Of a stretch of 23,490 nucleotides of DNA, positions 7,263-14,775 are shown one piece after another. The stretch's first letter is position 1. Each line of letters opens with the position of its first letter. The notes below the pieces were generated by a model. It was not told where the DNA came from. It saw only the letters and a list, made by a program, of their open reading frames with translations, and made no database searches. The translations under genes were made by a program, and so were the position numbers. Source of the stretch: JBFXEO01 sp050180015 (GTDB taxonomy: Bacteria; Bacteroidota; Bacteroidia; Bacteroidales; Tenuifilaceae); assembly GCA_050180015.1 (NCBI GenBank), contig JBFXEO010000015.1, forward strand, positions 1 through 23,490, in the 5' to 3' direction.

Positions 7263-9083
7263 TTACAAGAATCTTATCCCAATCTTTCCTCCTACCCAAG
7301 TCTTCGTACTATTTCCGTTACTGCTTGTGCTGTTTGTAAAGGAATAGGGGACTAACGAAGAAAAAGTATCACTATAGTACTTTAATTCAGTATCTGTAAC
7401 ATAGATATTATAGGTTAAACCAAAGGTAATTGAAGTTTTGGGTGATATTTTTCTGTCTAATCCGAGTGTAAGCCTATAGAGCGAGTTTTTGGATGCGAAA
7501 TAACTACCCTTCATTACTTGATGAGCTGTTAAATCTATGTCGAATAAATATTTGTACGATTTCCCCAAGGTTGTTCCCAAACCGTATCCAAACATCCAAA
7601 CAGGGTTATCTAAATTTTCAGGACGAAGTCCAACTGATACTATTGAATGAAATTTTTTGACACCACTTCGGAATGCTACGTTTGAGTAAAAAACCTCATC
7701 GGCCGATAGTTCAATTTTGTGGTACCCTTTTCGCACAAAGTTAAAAAGGCCAAAGGGAATACCATCGCAAGAATCGGCGTAGTTTATTACTGCTATTTGA
7801 TAACCCTTAAAGTATGCTGCTCGGTTAAAGACACCTGTAACCTGAACACCGTCCAAACTATCGGTATTATTTATAACACCGGCAACCTGGGTTCCAACAA
7901 TTTTCTTCGTGTGATTTAGCACACCTGCAACCTGAACTCCTTCGGCTTCGCCCGTTAAGTTGGTTACTCCTCCTACCTGAACACCGCTTAATCCACTACT
8001 AATATTAAAAATACCCGCAACTTGCACTCCTGTAAATTCTCCACCCACAAAGTTTCCTGTACCCCCCAACTGAATGTAATCCGCATCTTTTAGAACAAAA
8101 TTTATAACACCAGCAGCCTGTATGCCACTCATCTCTTTTACGGCATTGAATGTTCCGGCTCCTTGAAACCCGTAAGCCAAACCACCTACCACGTTAGCAA
8201 CACCCGCTAATTGACAAAAACCAGCATCTTCCCTCACAATACTGGCAATACCCCCAAGTTCAACCTTGCGCACTCCCTGAACATAACCAACTGTCATATT
8301 GAAGGAGTAATCGTTCACGGTTTTACCCGACAACAACTTATTCGTACTAACAAAAGGAATAAGCGAAAACTGAAATTTACTGAAAAGCGTATCGGATATG
8401 TTTTTTGTGTTGATTAACAACTTATTCGGTATTAGCCATTCTGGCATTTTGATTCGATGCTTTTCCTCTTCAAGTCTTGGTTCAATAAAGAGTGGAGTTT
8501 CTGCCAATTTCTGTTTGGTCGATAATTCAATATTAACATAGTTTCGATTACCCGAAATTGGCGTAAACAACGTATCGGTATAACCCTCCTTGCTAACTTT
8601 TAACTCAGGATTTGGTGTATCGGTAGGAACTTCGAGCTTAAAGTAACCATACTCATCGGTTATGGTTGATACCATTTGCTCCTTGTTGTAAACAGTGGCA
8701 TTGGTAAGTTTATCTCCTGTTTGTGAATCGTACAAGTATCCCTCAACCACAACCTCCTCCTTTGCAACATCGTCATTCTTTTGTAGAATAATATACTTTC
8801 CTCGCACCTTATACTTTACTGTTCCGGTAAAAATTGTATTCAAGGTATGCCTAACCGATTTTGCCCTTACACCAATACTAATTTTATTTGTTGGGCTTAT
8901 CACGTTTGGGCTGTAAGAAAACACTACGGCTGTTTGTTGCGAAATGGCATTTAGCACAAATGGAACAGATTCGTTCGATATGGATAATGTTACCTCGCGC
9001 TCAAGCGGCGGTACTGAACTATTCTGTGATTTTAAGTTGATAGTTAGGATTAATATCAGGAAAAGTAAAAATATCTTCTTCAT
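7263..9083 (-). CDS. STN-domain surface-signalling protein with VQVAGV-type repeat domain
   Basis: 606 residues, ATG at 9083 with GGAG at 9095-9098. Signal peptide 1-20 (MKKIFLLFLILILTINLKSQ). STN/secretin-TonB short domain ~28-100 (VTLSISNESVPFVLNAISQQ..., ending YIILQK), the fold that in FecA-type receptors contacts FecR in the periplasm. CarboxypepD_reg-like domain ~112-188. From ~270 to ~450 about twelve repeats of mostly 15-16 residues, consensus [VI]QVAGVxN-x6-G (for example GVQVAGIFN, GVQVGGVTN, GTQVAGVIN, GVQVTGVFN). The C terminus (~455-606) is made of alternating hydrophobic strands ending GIRFL, consistent with outer-membrane insertion. There is no TonB plug domain. Residues 270-450 resemble the surface-repeat proteins typified by Leptospira LA_2272, from memory. 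Eight bases after FecR, so co-transcribed with it; inferred to be its signalling partner. Confidence 0.85.
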   Translation of the reverse strand: MKKIFLLFLILILTINLKSQNSSVPPLEREVTLSISNESVPFVLNAISQQTAVVFSYSPNVISPTNKISIGVRAKSVRHTLNTIFTGTVKYKVRGKYIILQKNDDVAKEEVVVEGYLYDSQTGDKLTNATVYNKEQMVSTITDEYGYFKLEVPTDTPNPELKVSKEGYTDTLFTPISGNRNYVNIELSTKQKLAETPLFIEPRLEEEKHRIKMPEWLIPNKLLINTKNISDTLFSKFQFSLIPFVSTNKLLSGKTVNDYSFNMTVGYVQGVRKVELGGIASIVREDAGFCQLAGVANVVGGLAYGFQGAGTFNAVKEMSGIQAAGVINFVLKDADYIQLGGTGNFVGGEFTGVQVAGIFNISSGLSGVQVGGVTNLTGEAEGVQVAGVLNHTKKIVGTQVAGVINNTDSLDGVQVTGVFNRAAYFKGYQIAVINYADSCDGIPFGLFNFVRKGYHKIELSADEVFYSNVAFRSGVKKFHSIVSVGLRPENLDNPVWMFGYGLGTTLGKSYKYLFDIDLTAHQVMKGSYFASKNSLYRLTLGLDRKISPKTSITFGLTYNIYVTDTELKYYSDTFSSLVPYSFTNSTSSNGNSTKTWVGGKIGIRFL

Positions 9084-9091
9084 CGCTCTGC

Positions 9092-10117
9092 CTACTCCTT
9101 TTTACAAGCATCTCCGTTAATTACATATCCCTCTGTATCCTTCGTAATCGTTAAGTCGAGGGTTTCGGATATTATTGTCAAAATCAAATCTATATCTTCA
9201 TTCTCAAACTTCACCGATATGGTGCAATCCTTTAACTCCTCTTTACCAAAGCGAATATTGGCATTGTAAACCATATTTAGCTGTTGAACCACGTCGGCAA
9301 GGCGAACGTTCTGGAAAAGGAAAACCTTATTAACATACGATGTTGCGTTAACATCGGGTGACGAAATCTTTGCAAATATTCTTGTATTCTTATTATAAAC
9401 GCCCATTTCTCCTGCGGTAAGACTTATTCCCTTATTGTCCTTAGTAAAGAATACAACCTCACCGGATTTTACAATTACCTCAACTATAGTGTCGGTATCA
9501 ACCGCCTTTATGTTGAACGAGGTTCCAATATCCTCAATTAATGTTCCTTCGGCCTCAACAATAAACGGTTTATCATCGATATGTTTAACGTCGAAGAAGG
9601 CTTCGCCTTCAAGTTTCAACCTACGTTCTTTTTTTCCATAATTTTTTGCATAGGTAACTTTACTGTTCTTATTCAAAGCAACAGTAGAACTATCTACCAA
9701 ACTCTTGGTAATTATGCTATCCTTGCTTGCTGCAGCAACCATTTCGGTAGGATAGAGCAGGGCAGAGGAGTAGTACCTGTAAAGACCAAACGATATACCC
9801 GATACAATAACCAATACCGCAGCAACTCTAAGCCAAACGGGTATCTGGAAACTAACAATTTTTGCGGCAGGCTCTGGTTCTACGGCTTTTTTCTTCATCT
9901 GCTGATGAACCTTGCCCCAGGCTTTGTCAATATCAACCTTATTAATGGTGTGCGATGTAACTGCTTTTTGATTAACAAACTGTATATCGCCAAAGTACTT
10001 GCGGTTAACCTCCGACTCGTTGAGCCATTGGTTAAGCATAGCAATCTCCTGCTCGGTTGCTTCACCTGCAATGTACCGGGCAATTATAAGGTCAATATGT
10101 TTGTTCTCCTCAATCAA
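9092..10117 (-). CDS. FecR-family anti-sigma factor, TTG start
   Basis: 341 residues. An N-terminal cytoplasmic domain (IDLIIARYIAGEATEQEIAM..., residues 8-45) is the part that binds the sigma factor. A single membrane segment lies at ~96-115 (VAAVLVIVSGISFGLYRYY). The periplasmic FecR domain spans ~125-245 (LEGEAFFDVKHIDDKPFIVE, GTSFNIKAVDTDT, VVKSGEVVFF-like), and a DUF4974-type C-terminal domain covers ~265-335 (FQNVRLADVVQQLNMVYNANIRF), the segment that should meet an STN domain. The frame has no ATG before residue 27 and an upstream stop at 10130, so the only usable start is TTG at 10117, four bases after the sigma stop codon. Translational coupling to the sigma gene is likely. Confidence 0.9.
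   Translation of the reverse strand: MIEENKHIDLIIARYIAGEATEQEIAMLNQWLNESEVNRKYFGDIQFVNQKAVTSHTINKVDIDKAWGKVHQQMKKKAVEPEPAAKIVSFQIPVWLRVAAVLVIVSGISFGLYRYYSSALLYPTEMVAAASKDSIITKSLVDSSTVALNKNSKVTYAKNYGKKERRLKLEGEAFFDVKHIDDKPFIVEAEGTLIEDIGTSFNIKAVDTDTIVEVIVKSGEVVFFTKDNKGISLTAGEMGVYNKNTRIFAKISSPDVNATSYVNKVFLFQNVRLADVVQQLNMVYNANIRFGKEELKDCTISVKFENEDIDLILTIISETLDLTITKDTEGYVINGDACKKE
9095..9098 (-). promoter_or_regulatory. Shine-Dalgarno site of the STN-repeat gene, abutting the FecR stop codon
   Basis: The minus strand reads AAAAAGGAG immediately before the FecR TAG (9094-9092), 11 nt ahead of the ATG at 9083. Such a clear SD is uncommon for this phylum and supports the 9083 start and coupled translation. 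Confidence 0.5.
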
Positions 10118-10121
10118 TATT

Positions 10122-10697
10122 CTAATTCTTCATAAATAGCAACCAAATTAAAACAGGCAAATAGTCCTTCAACTTTTCCCGCAACACTTTTAGCGCTTTA
10201 ACCATATGGTTCTCCACAGTCTTTACCGAAATTCCTAGTTGCTCTGCAATTTCCGCATAGGTTAAATTTTCGAATCGGCTTAACTTAAAAACCAACCGAC
10301 ACTGGTCAGGCAATGAGTCTATCGCGTTAGCCACAATACCGTCAAGTTCACTTCCAATCAAGTCCTGCGAAGCATCATCGTGCAGCAATTCTGCTTGGCT
10401 TTTGACAGAATCCCCGTATGTTTTTCGCACTTTATAGTGTTTTACCCTATTCAAACAGCTATTATGAACCGCACGGTATAAGTACGGTTTTACGGAGGTA
10501 TGGATCTCCAGCGTATCGTGTTTTTCCCAAACTGTAAGGAATGCACTCTGTACCATTTCCTCGGCCTCGTCCATATCGTTTAGTATTGTGTTGGCATAAT
10601 TGCAAAGACGCTCGTAGTAGGTTCTGAAAATAGTCTCAAAAACCTGCTCATCGCCCCGTCGCAATGCATCCACAATATTCTTATCCAATAACTCCAA
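10122..10697 (-). CDS. ECF sigma-70 factor (Bacteroidota FecI-like type), TTG start
   Basis: 191 residues from 10697. Region 2 is at ~12-85 (ALRRGDEQVFETIFRTYYERL, AEEMVQSAFLTVWE, YLYRAVHNSCLNRVKHY) and region 4 at ~120-178 (SLPDQCRLVFKLSRFENLTY, AEIAEQLGISVKTVENHM). A short hydrophobic tail (DYLPVLIWLLF) ends the protein, as in many Bacteroidota ECF factors paired with FecR. No ATG precedes the conserved N terminus in this frame. The start is TTG at 10697 or, three codons later, TTG at 10688. It is first in the run sigma-FecR-STN repeat protein, behind a promoter at 10717-10747. Predicted role: direct transcription in response to an outer-membrane or periplasmic signal relayed by the STN protein and FecR. 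Confidence 0.92.
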   Translation of the reverse strand: MELLDKNIVDALRRGDEQVFETIFRTYYERLCNYANTILNDMDEAEEMVQSAFLTVWEKHDTLEIHTSVKPYLYRAVHNSCLNRVKHYKVRKTYGDSVKSQAELLHDDASQDLIGSELDGIVANAIDSLPDQCRLVFKLSRFENLTYAEIAEQLGISVKTVENHMVKALKVLREKLKDYLPVLIWLLFMKN

Positions 10698-10716
10698 AAG
10701 GGTTTTATTCGGAAAA

Positions 10717-10747
10717 TAAAGATAAATAATATCATCCTGTTGCCAAT
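10717..10747 (-). promoter_or_regulatory. Candidate promoter of the sigma-FecR-STN operon
   Basis: The minus strand carries ATTG (10747-10744), 19 bp, then TATCTTTA (10724-10717), close to the Bacteroidota consensus TTTG-N19-TAnnTTTG. Transcription would start near 10710, only ~13-22 nt before either TTG start, so the leader is very short. Confidence 0.45.
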
Positions 10748-10846
10748 TTAATCTGTTTAAATAAATGACAACTTAATGTTGATATACCACTATTTAACTA
10801 TTAACTTTTTATGATTATTCGCTAATATTCCTAAAACGGCTCTTCA

Positions 10847-10932
10847 TTCCGCACTTGATGCGGAACCGAGTTCGCGAGTTCACCGCAGGTAATCCATCAA
10901 TCTAAAGAGTGGATTCCTGCTTGCGCAGGAAT
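10847..10932. repeat. Two opposed palindromic repeats in the intergenic region
   Basis: TTCCGCA (10847-10853) pairs with TGCGGAA (10859-10865). ATTCCTGC (10913-10920) pairs with GCAGGAAT (10925-10932). The first is read TCATTCC... on the plus strand and the second TCATTCC... on the minus strand, so the two copies face each other, as in REP/BIME-like elements. The second shares GTGGATTCCTG...CAGGAATGA with 7199-7223. They lie ~60-145 nt after the phosphatase gene stop (10992, -) and before the sigma promoter. Confidence 0.6.
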
Positions 10933-10991
10933 GATAAGAGGTTTGCGTATATTTGTAAGCATCATTGCGGATAATCATTTAACTTTTTTTG

Positions 10992-13136
10992 CTAAAACTT
11001 TAAGCCTAACACTAATATATCATCAATTTGATGCTGGTGGCCCTTCCACTCATTCAGGTAAGCGTCCAACCTGTTTTTTTGATCAACAAAACTCATAGTG
11101 TTTATTTCCAACAGCAATTCTTTGAATCTCCTTGCTTTTATTTTTTCCTTCGTTGTATGATGAAATTGAGAGATAAATCCATCGGAAAACATATAAAGAA
11201 TATCCCCATTTTTAATATCCACCTCTGTTTGAGTGAACTCTGTTTCTTTAACGAACACGCCTATTGGTTGAGAATCGGCTTTTAGTTCTATCAATTGATT
11301 CTCTCTACATAAATATGCATTACTGTACGCACCTGAAAATTGCAGTTTTTTCTTATCCCTGTCAAGTATACAGAGGGAAATATCCATACCGTCTTTCGTT
11401 TCGAATTTCTCTCCTTTTTGCTTTAAAGCCGCTTTTATTTCTCTCCTTAAATCGTTTAGAATGGCTGATGTTGAAAGGCTTCCACTTTGGATTACAACCT
11501 TGTTAAGCAACGACATTCCAAGCATGCTAACCATGGCTCCGGGTACGCCATGCCCCGTGCAATCGGCAACAGCAAAGACCAATTTGTTATTAATCTTTTC
11601 GGCCCAGTAAAAATCACCGCTGACAATATCGCTTGGTTGATAATAAACAAAGTTGTCCTTAAAATTTTTTTCATAAATATCTGTAACGGGAAGCATTGCC
11701 TCCTGAATGCGTTTAGCATAATTAATACTGGCCGTAATTTGTGCATGATTTTTCTCAATAACTTCCATTTGATGAGAAATTTGAATGTTTGCTTTCTCCA
11801 AATTATCAGCCTGCATTTGAATTTCTTCTTTCTGCGCAAAAATTTCTTGATTTTTATATTCAAGAATTTTATACGCGGATCTTTTTTGTCGAAATAAACC
11901 TATAGCAATAACCATGAATATAAAAACCAAAATTAATCCCACTATTACGGAGATTATGATAATTCTCTGACTTCTAATATACTCTTGATTTTCTACTAGT
12001 TTTTTATCTTTTTTTGCCGTTTCATACTTCTTATCTAACTCATCCATGTTTTTCTTTGTAGCCTCATTTGTAATAGAATCTCTGTAGGTTACATATAATT
12101 CAAAGTTTTCTAATGCATTTTCGTATTTCTTTTGTGTTTTGTAAAAATCATACAGATTTAAATATAAGTTCTCGTACGTCGTCTTCATTTTTAACTCATC
12201 GGCCAATCGCTTTGCTTTATCATAAAACTTTAAAGACTGAAGGTTTTTTTTCTGACGAGAATATATGCCTCCTATGTTACTATAAACATTGAATAACATC
12301 CATTTATCATTGAGTTTTAATGCGAGATTTTCCGCTTTATACATAAACTCCAATGCTTTATCTAAACTATCAAGGCCCTTATAATCTATACCAATATCGT
12401 GATAAGAGTATACTAATGACGTAGGTTCATTTATCGACTCCCTTATTAATAATGCGGACTTGTGGTATTTCAACGAATTCTCAAAATCCGACCTAAAAAG
12501 ATATATGTTACCAATTTCATGTAAAGCTGTATGAAGTGTTGAATTATCTTTTATTTCTCGTGCTGTTACTTCGGCTTTTTTGAAGTAATACTCTGCCTTA
12601 TCCAATTGTTCTATACTTTTGTAAACAAACGCAGTTAATACATATATTCTTGGTAATTCTTGGTTGTTTTTCTCTTTCTCTGCATTTTGTAATGCATCTA
12701 ACATAAGTTGAAGTCCTTTTTCAGATTCGCCCACCTTAGAAAGAGTATAGCCCAACCAACTCTCTATCTCAATATAATCCTTTGATTTATCTGATTTTGC
12801 CTTTTCTAAAGCTAATTCATAAACCTTTATCGCCCCTTCGTAGTTGTTTTGATAATTTTCTAAAATTGTTCCAATTGCATAGATGTATCTCGAAGGGATT
12901 CCATTTTTCTTACTATTGACCAACTCCAACATTCTATCAATGGTTCCATTTATGTTAATGGTATCTTTATTTAAGTAGAAATTTAGAATATTAATTAGTA
13001 ACTCTACTTTTATTGAATCTACCTGCGTGGAATTATATAAGTTCTCTAAACTATCTACTGTTCTTGTTTGTGAAAATGTTTGGTTAAATAGAAACAATAG
13101 TAGAATTACTATTAAAAATTTTTGAATCCTTAGCAT
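10992..13136 (-). CDS. TPR-repeat membrane sensor fused to SpoIIE/PP2C serine phosphatase
   Basis: 714 residues, ATG at 13136. Signal peptide or first anchor 1-22 (ends TFSQ). Tetratricopeptide-like helix pairs ~85-355 (e.g. ALHEIGNIYLFRSDFENSLKYH). Transmembrane segment ~392-415, coiled coil ~425-475. SpoIIE-type PP2C domain ~475-714, beginning AKRIQEAMLP, with metal-binding acidic motifs SGDFYW (D507), VADCTGHGVPG (D525), MFSDG (D652) and IDDILVLG (D705/D706) all present, so it should be active. The topology places the TPR part in the periplasm and the phosphatase in the cytoplasm. In this family the phosphatase usually acts on anti-sigma-factor antagonists or similar phosphoproteins, but no STAS or kinase partner is encoded nearby. 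It is preceded by a strong Shine-Dalgarno site. Confidence 0.92.
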   Translation of the reverse strand: MLRIQKFLIVILLLFLFNQTFSQTRTVDSLENLYNSTQVDSIKVELLINILNFYLNKDTININGTIDRMLELVNSKKNGIPSRYIYAIGTILENYQNNYEGAIKVYELALEKAKSDKSKDYIEIESWLGYTLSKVGESEKGLQLMLDALQNAEKEKNNQELPRIYVLTAFVYKSIEQLDKAEYYFKKAEVTAREIKDNSTLHTALHEIGNIYLFRSDFENSLKYHKSALLIRESINEPTSLVYSYHDIGIDYKGLDSLDKALEFMYKAENLALKLNDKWMLFNVYSNIGGIYSRQKKNLQSLKFYDKAKRLADELKMKTTYENLYLNLYDFYKTQKKYENALENFELYVTYRDSITNEATKKNMDELDKKYETAKKDKKLVENQEYIRSQRIIIISVIVGLILVFIFMVIAIGLFRQKRSAYKILEYKNQEIFAQKEEIQMQADNLEKANIQISHQMEVIEKNHAQITASINYAKRIQEAMLPVTDIYEKNFKDNFVYYQPSDIVSGDFYWAEKINNKLVFAVADCTGHGVPGAMVSMLGMSLLNKVVIQSGSLSTSAILNDLRREIKAALKQKGEKFETKDGMDISLCILDRDKKKLQFSGAYSNAYLCRENQLIELKADSQPIGVFVKETEFTQTEVDIKNGDILYMFSDGFISQFHHTTKEKIKARRFKELLLEINTMSFVDQKNRLDAYLNEWKGHQHQIDDILVLGLKF

Positions 13137-13143
13137 AAAAATA

Positions 13144-13147
13144 CTCC
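13144..13147 (-). promoter_or_regulatory. Strong Shine-Dalgarno site (AAGGAG) of the TPR-phosphatase gene
   Basis: The minus strand reads AAAAAGGAG, seven bases before the ATG at 13136. Such sites are infrequent in Bacteroidota and it fixes the start. Confidence 0.55.
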
Positions 13148-13231
13148 TTTTTAGGTTAAGAAAATGGCAATAAATTACTTCTCCACCATCATTTATCGGT
13201 TGAGAAAACTAAATACTTTCTAAAGTTATAG

Positions 13232-13256
13232 AAAAAATCCCGACAGGAAAGTCGGG
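13232..13256 (-). terminator. Rho-independent terminator of metK
   Basis: On the minus strand CCCGAC (13256-13251) pairs with GTCGGG (13244-13239) around a six-base loop, followed by ATTTTTT (13238-13232). It lies 25 nt after the metK stop (13281). Confidence 0.8.
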
Positions 13257-13280
13257 CTTTTACTTTATTTATTATACATA

Positions 13281-14549
13281 TTACAATCCAAATTCTTTCT
13301 TCAAGATATCAACGTAGTCGAGTTTTTCCCAGGTAAAGAACTCCACTGCCCTTTTGACAGCACGCTCGCCGTTGCCATTTCCATTCTCAATAAATTCAAC
13401 TTCGCGTTTATAGTAATCGCGGCCAAAATGCCCATAAGCAGCAGTTTCTTCAAAAATTGGATTTTTCAATCCAAAGCGTTTTACAATTGCAGCTGGACGC
13501 ATATCGAATATCTTTTGAACCTTTTGGGCAATCTCACCATCGGTTAGTTTTACCTTTGAGGTTCCGTAAGTATTCACATAAAGGCCAACTGGTTGTGCTA
13601 CACCAATTGCATAAGCAACCTGAATAAGAATCTCATCGGCAATGCCGGCAGCAACCATATTCTTTGCAATATGACGGGCCGCATAGGTCGCAGAGCGGTC
13701 AACCTTCGATGAGTCTTTGCCAGAAAAAGCACCACCACCGTGAGCGCCTTTTCCACCGTAAGTGTCAACAATAATTTTACGTCCGGTTAACCCCGTATCG
13801 CCGTGTGGACCACCAATTACAAATTTTCCGGTAGGGTTAACGTGGAGAACGTAGTCATCCTTGAATAATTTCTGAACACGTTCGGGGAATTTTGCCCTGG
13901 CCCGAGGAATAAGAATATTCTTAACATCGGTACGTATCTTGTCCAGCATTCTATCATCGTCAGGGTCAAACTCATCGTGCTGTGTTGAAACCACAATGGT
14001 ATGGATACGCAGGGGCTGGTTATTATCGTCGTACTCAAGGGTAACCTGTGATTTTGCATCGGGACGAAGGTATGTCATCTCTTTCCCCTCACGACGAATT
14101 TTGGCCAGCTCCATAAGGAGTACGTGAGAAAGAACAAGGGTAAGCGGCATATAATCGTCGGTTTCGCGCGAGGCATAACCGAACATCATCCCCTGATCGC
14201 CAGCCCCTTGATTTTCCTCGGTTTCACGCACCACCCCGCGATTAATATCGGGCGATTGCTCATGTATGGAAGAAATAACCCCGCACGATTCGGAATCGAA
14301 ACGATATTCCTGCTTCGTGTATCCAATTCGTTTAATTACCCTGCGGGCAACTTCTTGAACATCAATATAGCCCTTTGTTCTTACTTCTCCGCTAAGTACC
14401 GCCAAGCCTGTTGTTACAAGGGTTTCGCAGGCAACCTTAGAGTCTGGGTCTCTACGTAGAAACTCATCGAGGAGCGCATCGGAGATTTGATCGGCCACCT
14501 TATCGGGATGCCCTTCCGATACACTTTCGGATGTAAACAAATATCCCAT
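13281..14549 (-). CDS. metK: S-adenosylmethionine synthetase
   Basis: 422 residues from the ATG at 14549 (a TTG directly before it at 14552 is a less likely start). The enzyme makes S-adenosylmethionine from methionine and ATP in the cytoplasm. Motifs: FTSESVSEGHPDKVADQ (N-terminal ATP/Mg site, His14), GAGDQGMMFGYA (ATP-binding signature), DTYGGKGAHGGGAFSGKD (P-loop signature) and VQVAYAIGVAQP-like C-terminal core. Length is ~40 residues more than the E. coli enzyme, as is usual in Bacteroidota. Upstream lie a SAM-II riboswitch (14617-14665) and a promoter (14675-14705), giving feedback control by the product. Single-gene unit ending at a terminator. Confidence 0.98.
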   Translation of the reverse strand: MGYLFTSESVSEGHPDKVADQISDALLDEFLRRDPDSKVACETLVTTGLAVLSGEVRTKGYIDVQEVARRVIKRIGYTKQEYRFDSESCGVISSIHEQSPDINRGVVRETEENQGAGDQGMMFGYASRETDDYMPLTLVLSHVLLMELAKIRREGKEMTYLRPDAKSQVTLEYDDNNQPLRIHTIVVSTQHDEFDPDDDRMLDKIRTDVKNILIPRARAKFPERVQKLFKDDYVLHVNPTGKFVIGGPHGDTGLTGRKIIVDTYGGKGAHGGGAFSGKDSSKVDRSATYAARHIAKNMVAAGIADEILIQVAYAIGVAQPVGLYVNTYGTSKVKLTDGEIAQKVQKIFDMRPAAIVKRFGLKNPIFEETAAYGHFGRDYYKREVEFIENGNGNGERAVKRAVEFFTWEKLDYVDILKKEFGL

Positions 14550-14607
14550 CAACTTAAATTTTTAGTGTGTTTAACAAAAATGCGAAGGGAAGGTTTGCGC
14601 GATTGCT

Positions 14608-14619
14608 CAGAATTTTCTG
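14608..14619 (-). promoter_or_regulatory. Hairpin competing with the riboswitch pseudoknot
   Basis: CAGAAAATTCTG is a 12-base self-complementary stretch (CAGA/TCTG stem, AAAT loop). Its first three bases, CAG, are the same bases proposed to pair with CTG at 14648-14650 in the ligand-bound aptamer. The two pairings exclude each other, so it may be the switching element. Short stem; tentative. Confidence 0.35.
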
Positions 14620-14665
14620 TTTTAGCATTTATTATTGTGGTTGCAATCAGTCAAATCCTTCCACA
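14617..14665 (-). ncRNA. SAM-II riboswitch upstream of metK
   Basis: Read on the minus strand. P1 is TGTGG (14665-14661) paired with CCACA (14640-14636). Between them the loop holds the conserved GGATTTGAC...TTGCAA. After P1 comes ATAATAAATGCTAAAACAG, the conserved SAM-II 3' strand. CTG (14650-14648) can pair with CAG (14619-14617) and GC with GC, forming the H-type pseudoknot. Size (49 nt), order and conserved bases all match SAM-II as known upstream of methionine and SAM genes. The aptamer ends 67 nt before the metK ATG; there is no evident Shine-Dalgarno or T-run in between, so how it acts is unclear. Confidence 0.88.
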
Positions 14666-14674
14666 TTCTGCGTG

Positions 14675-14705
14675 TAAAGTTAAATAAAAGATTCCGTTTA
14701 GCAGA
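14675..14705 (-). promoter_or_regulatory. metK: Candidate metK promoter
   Basis: TCTG (14705-14702), 19 bp, then TAACTTTA (14682-14675) on the minus strand, close to TTTG-N19-TAnnTTTG. The expected start is ~14668, two or three bases before the P1 helix of the riboswitch. The independent fit of promoter and aptamer strengthens both. Confidence 0.55.
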
Positions 14706-14775
14706 AAAAAATGTATATTTTAAAAGCGATATTCAGCTGTTTGAATGCTATTGTTTTGAATAAAAGCTGTTTACC

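Noticed and set aside
4704..9083. A SusC/SusD glycan-utilisation locus
   Set aside because: The receptor is under 800 residues, there is no SusD-like lipoprotein and no glycoside hydrolase gene nearby.
9581..10135. A 184-codon plus-strand ORF
   Set aside because: It is antisense to the FecR gene, which has clear domains, and its own product has no recognisable feature.
11487..11897. A 136-codon plus-strand ORF
   Set aside because: It lies opposite the SpoIIE phosphatase domain with intact catalytic motifs; its composition is that of a shadow frame.
14550..14552. TTG start of metK one codon before the ATG
   Set aside because: The ATG at 14549 gives the usual N terminus and is a stronger start codon.
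14622..14666. A 14-codon ORF (ATG at 14666) running through the SAM-II aptamer
   Set aside because: It starts within two or three bases of the predicted transcript start with no ribosome site, and its bases are explained by the conserved aptamer.
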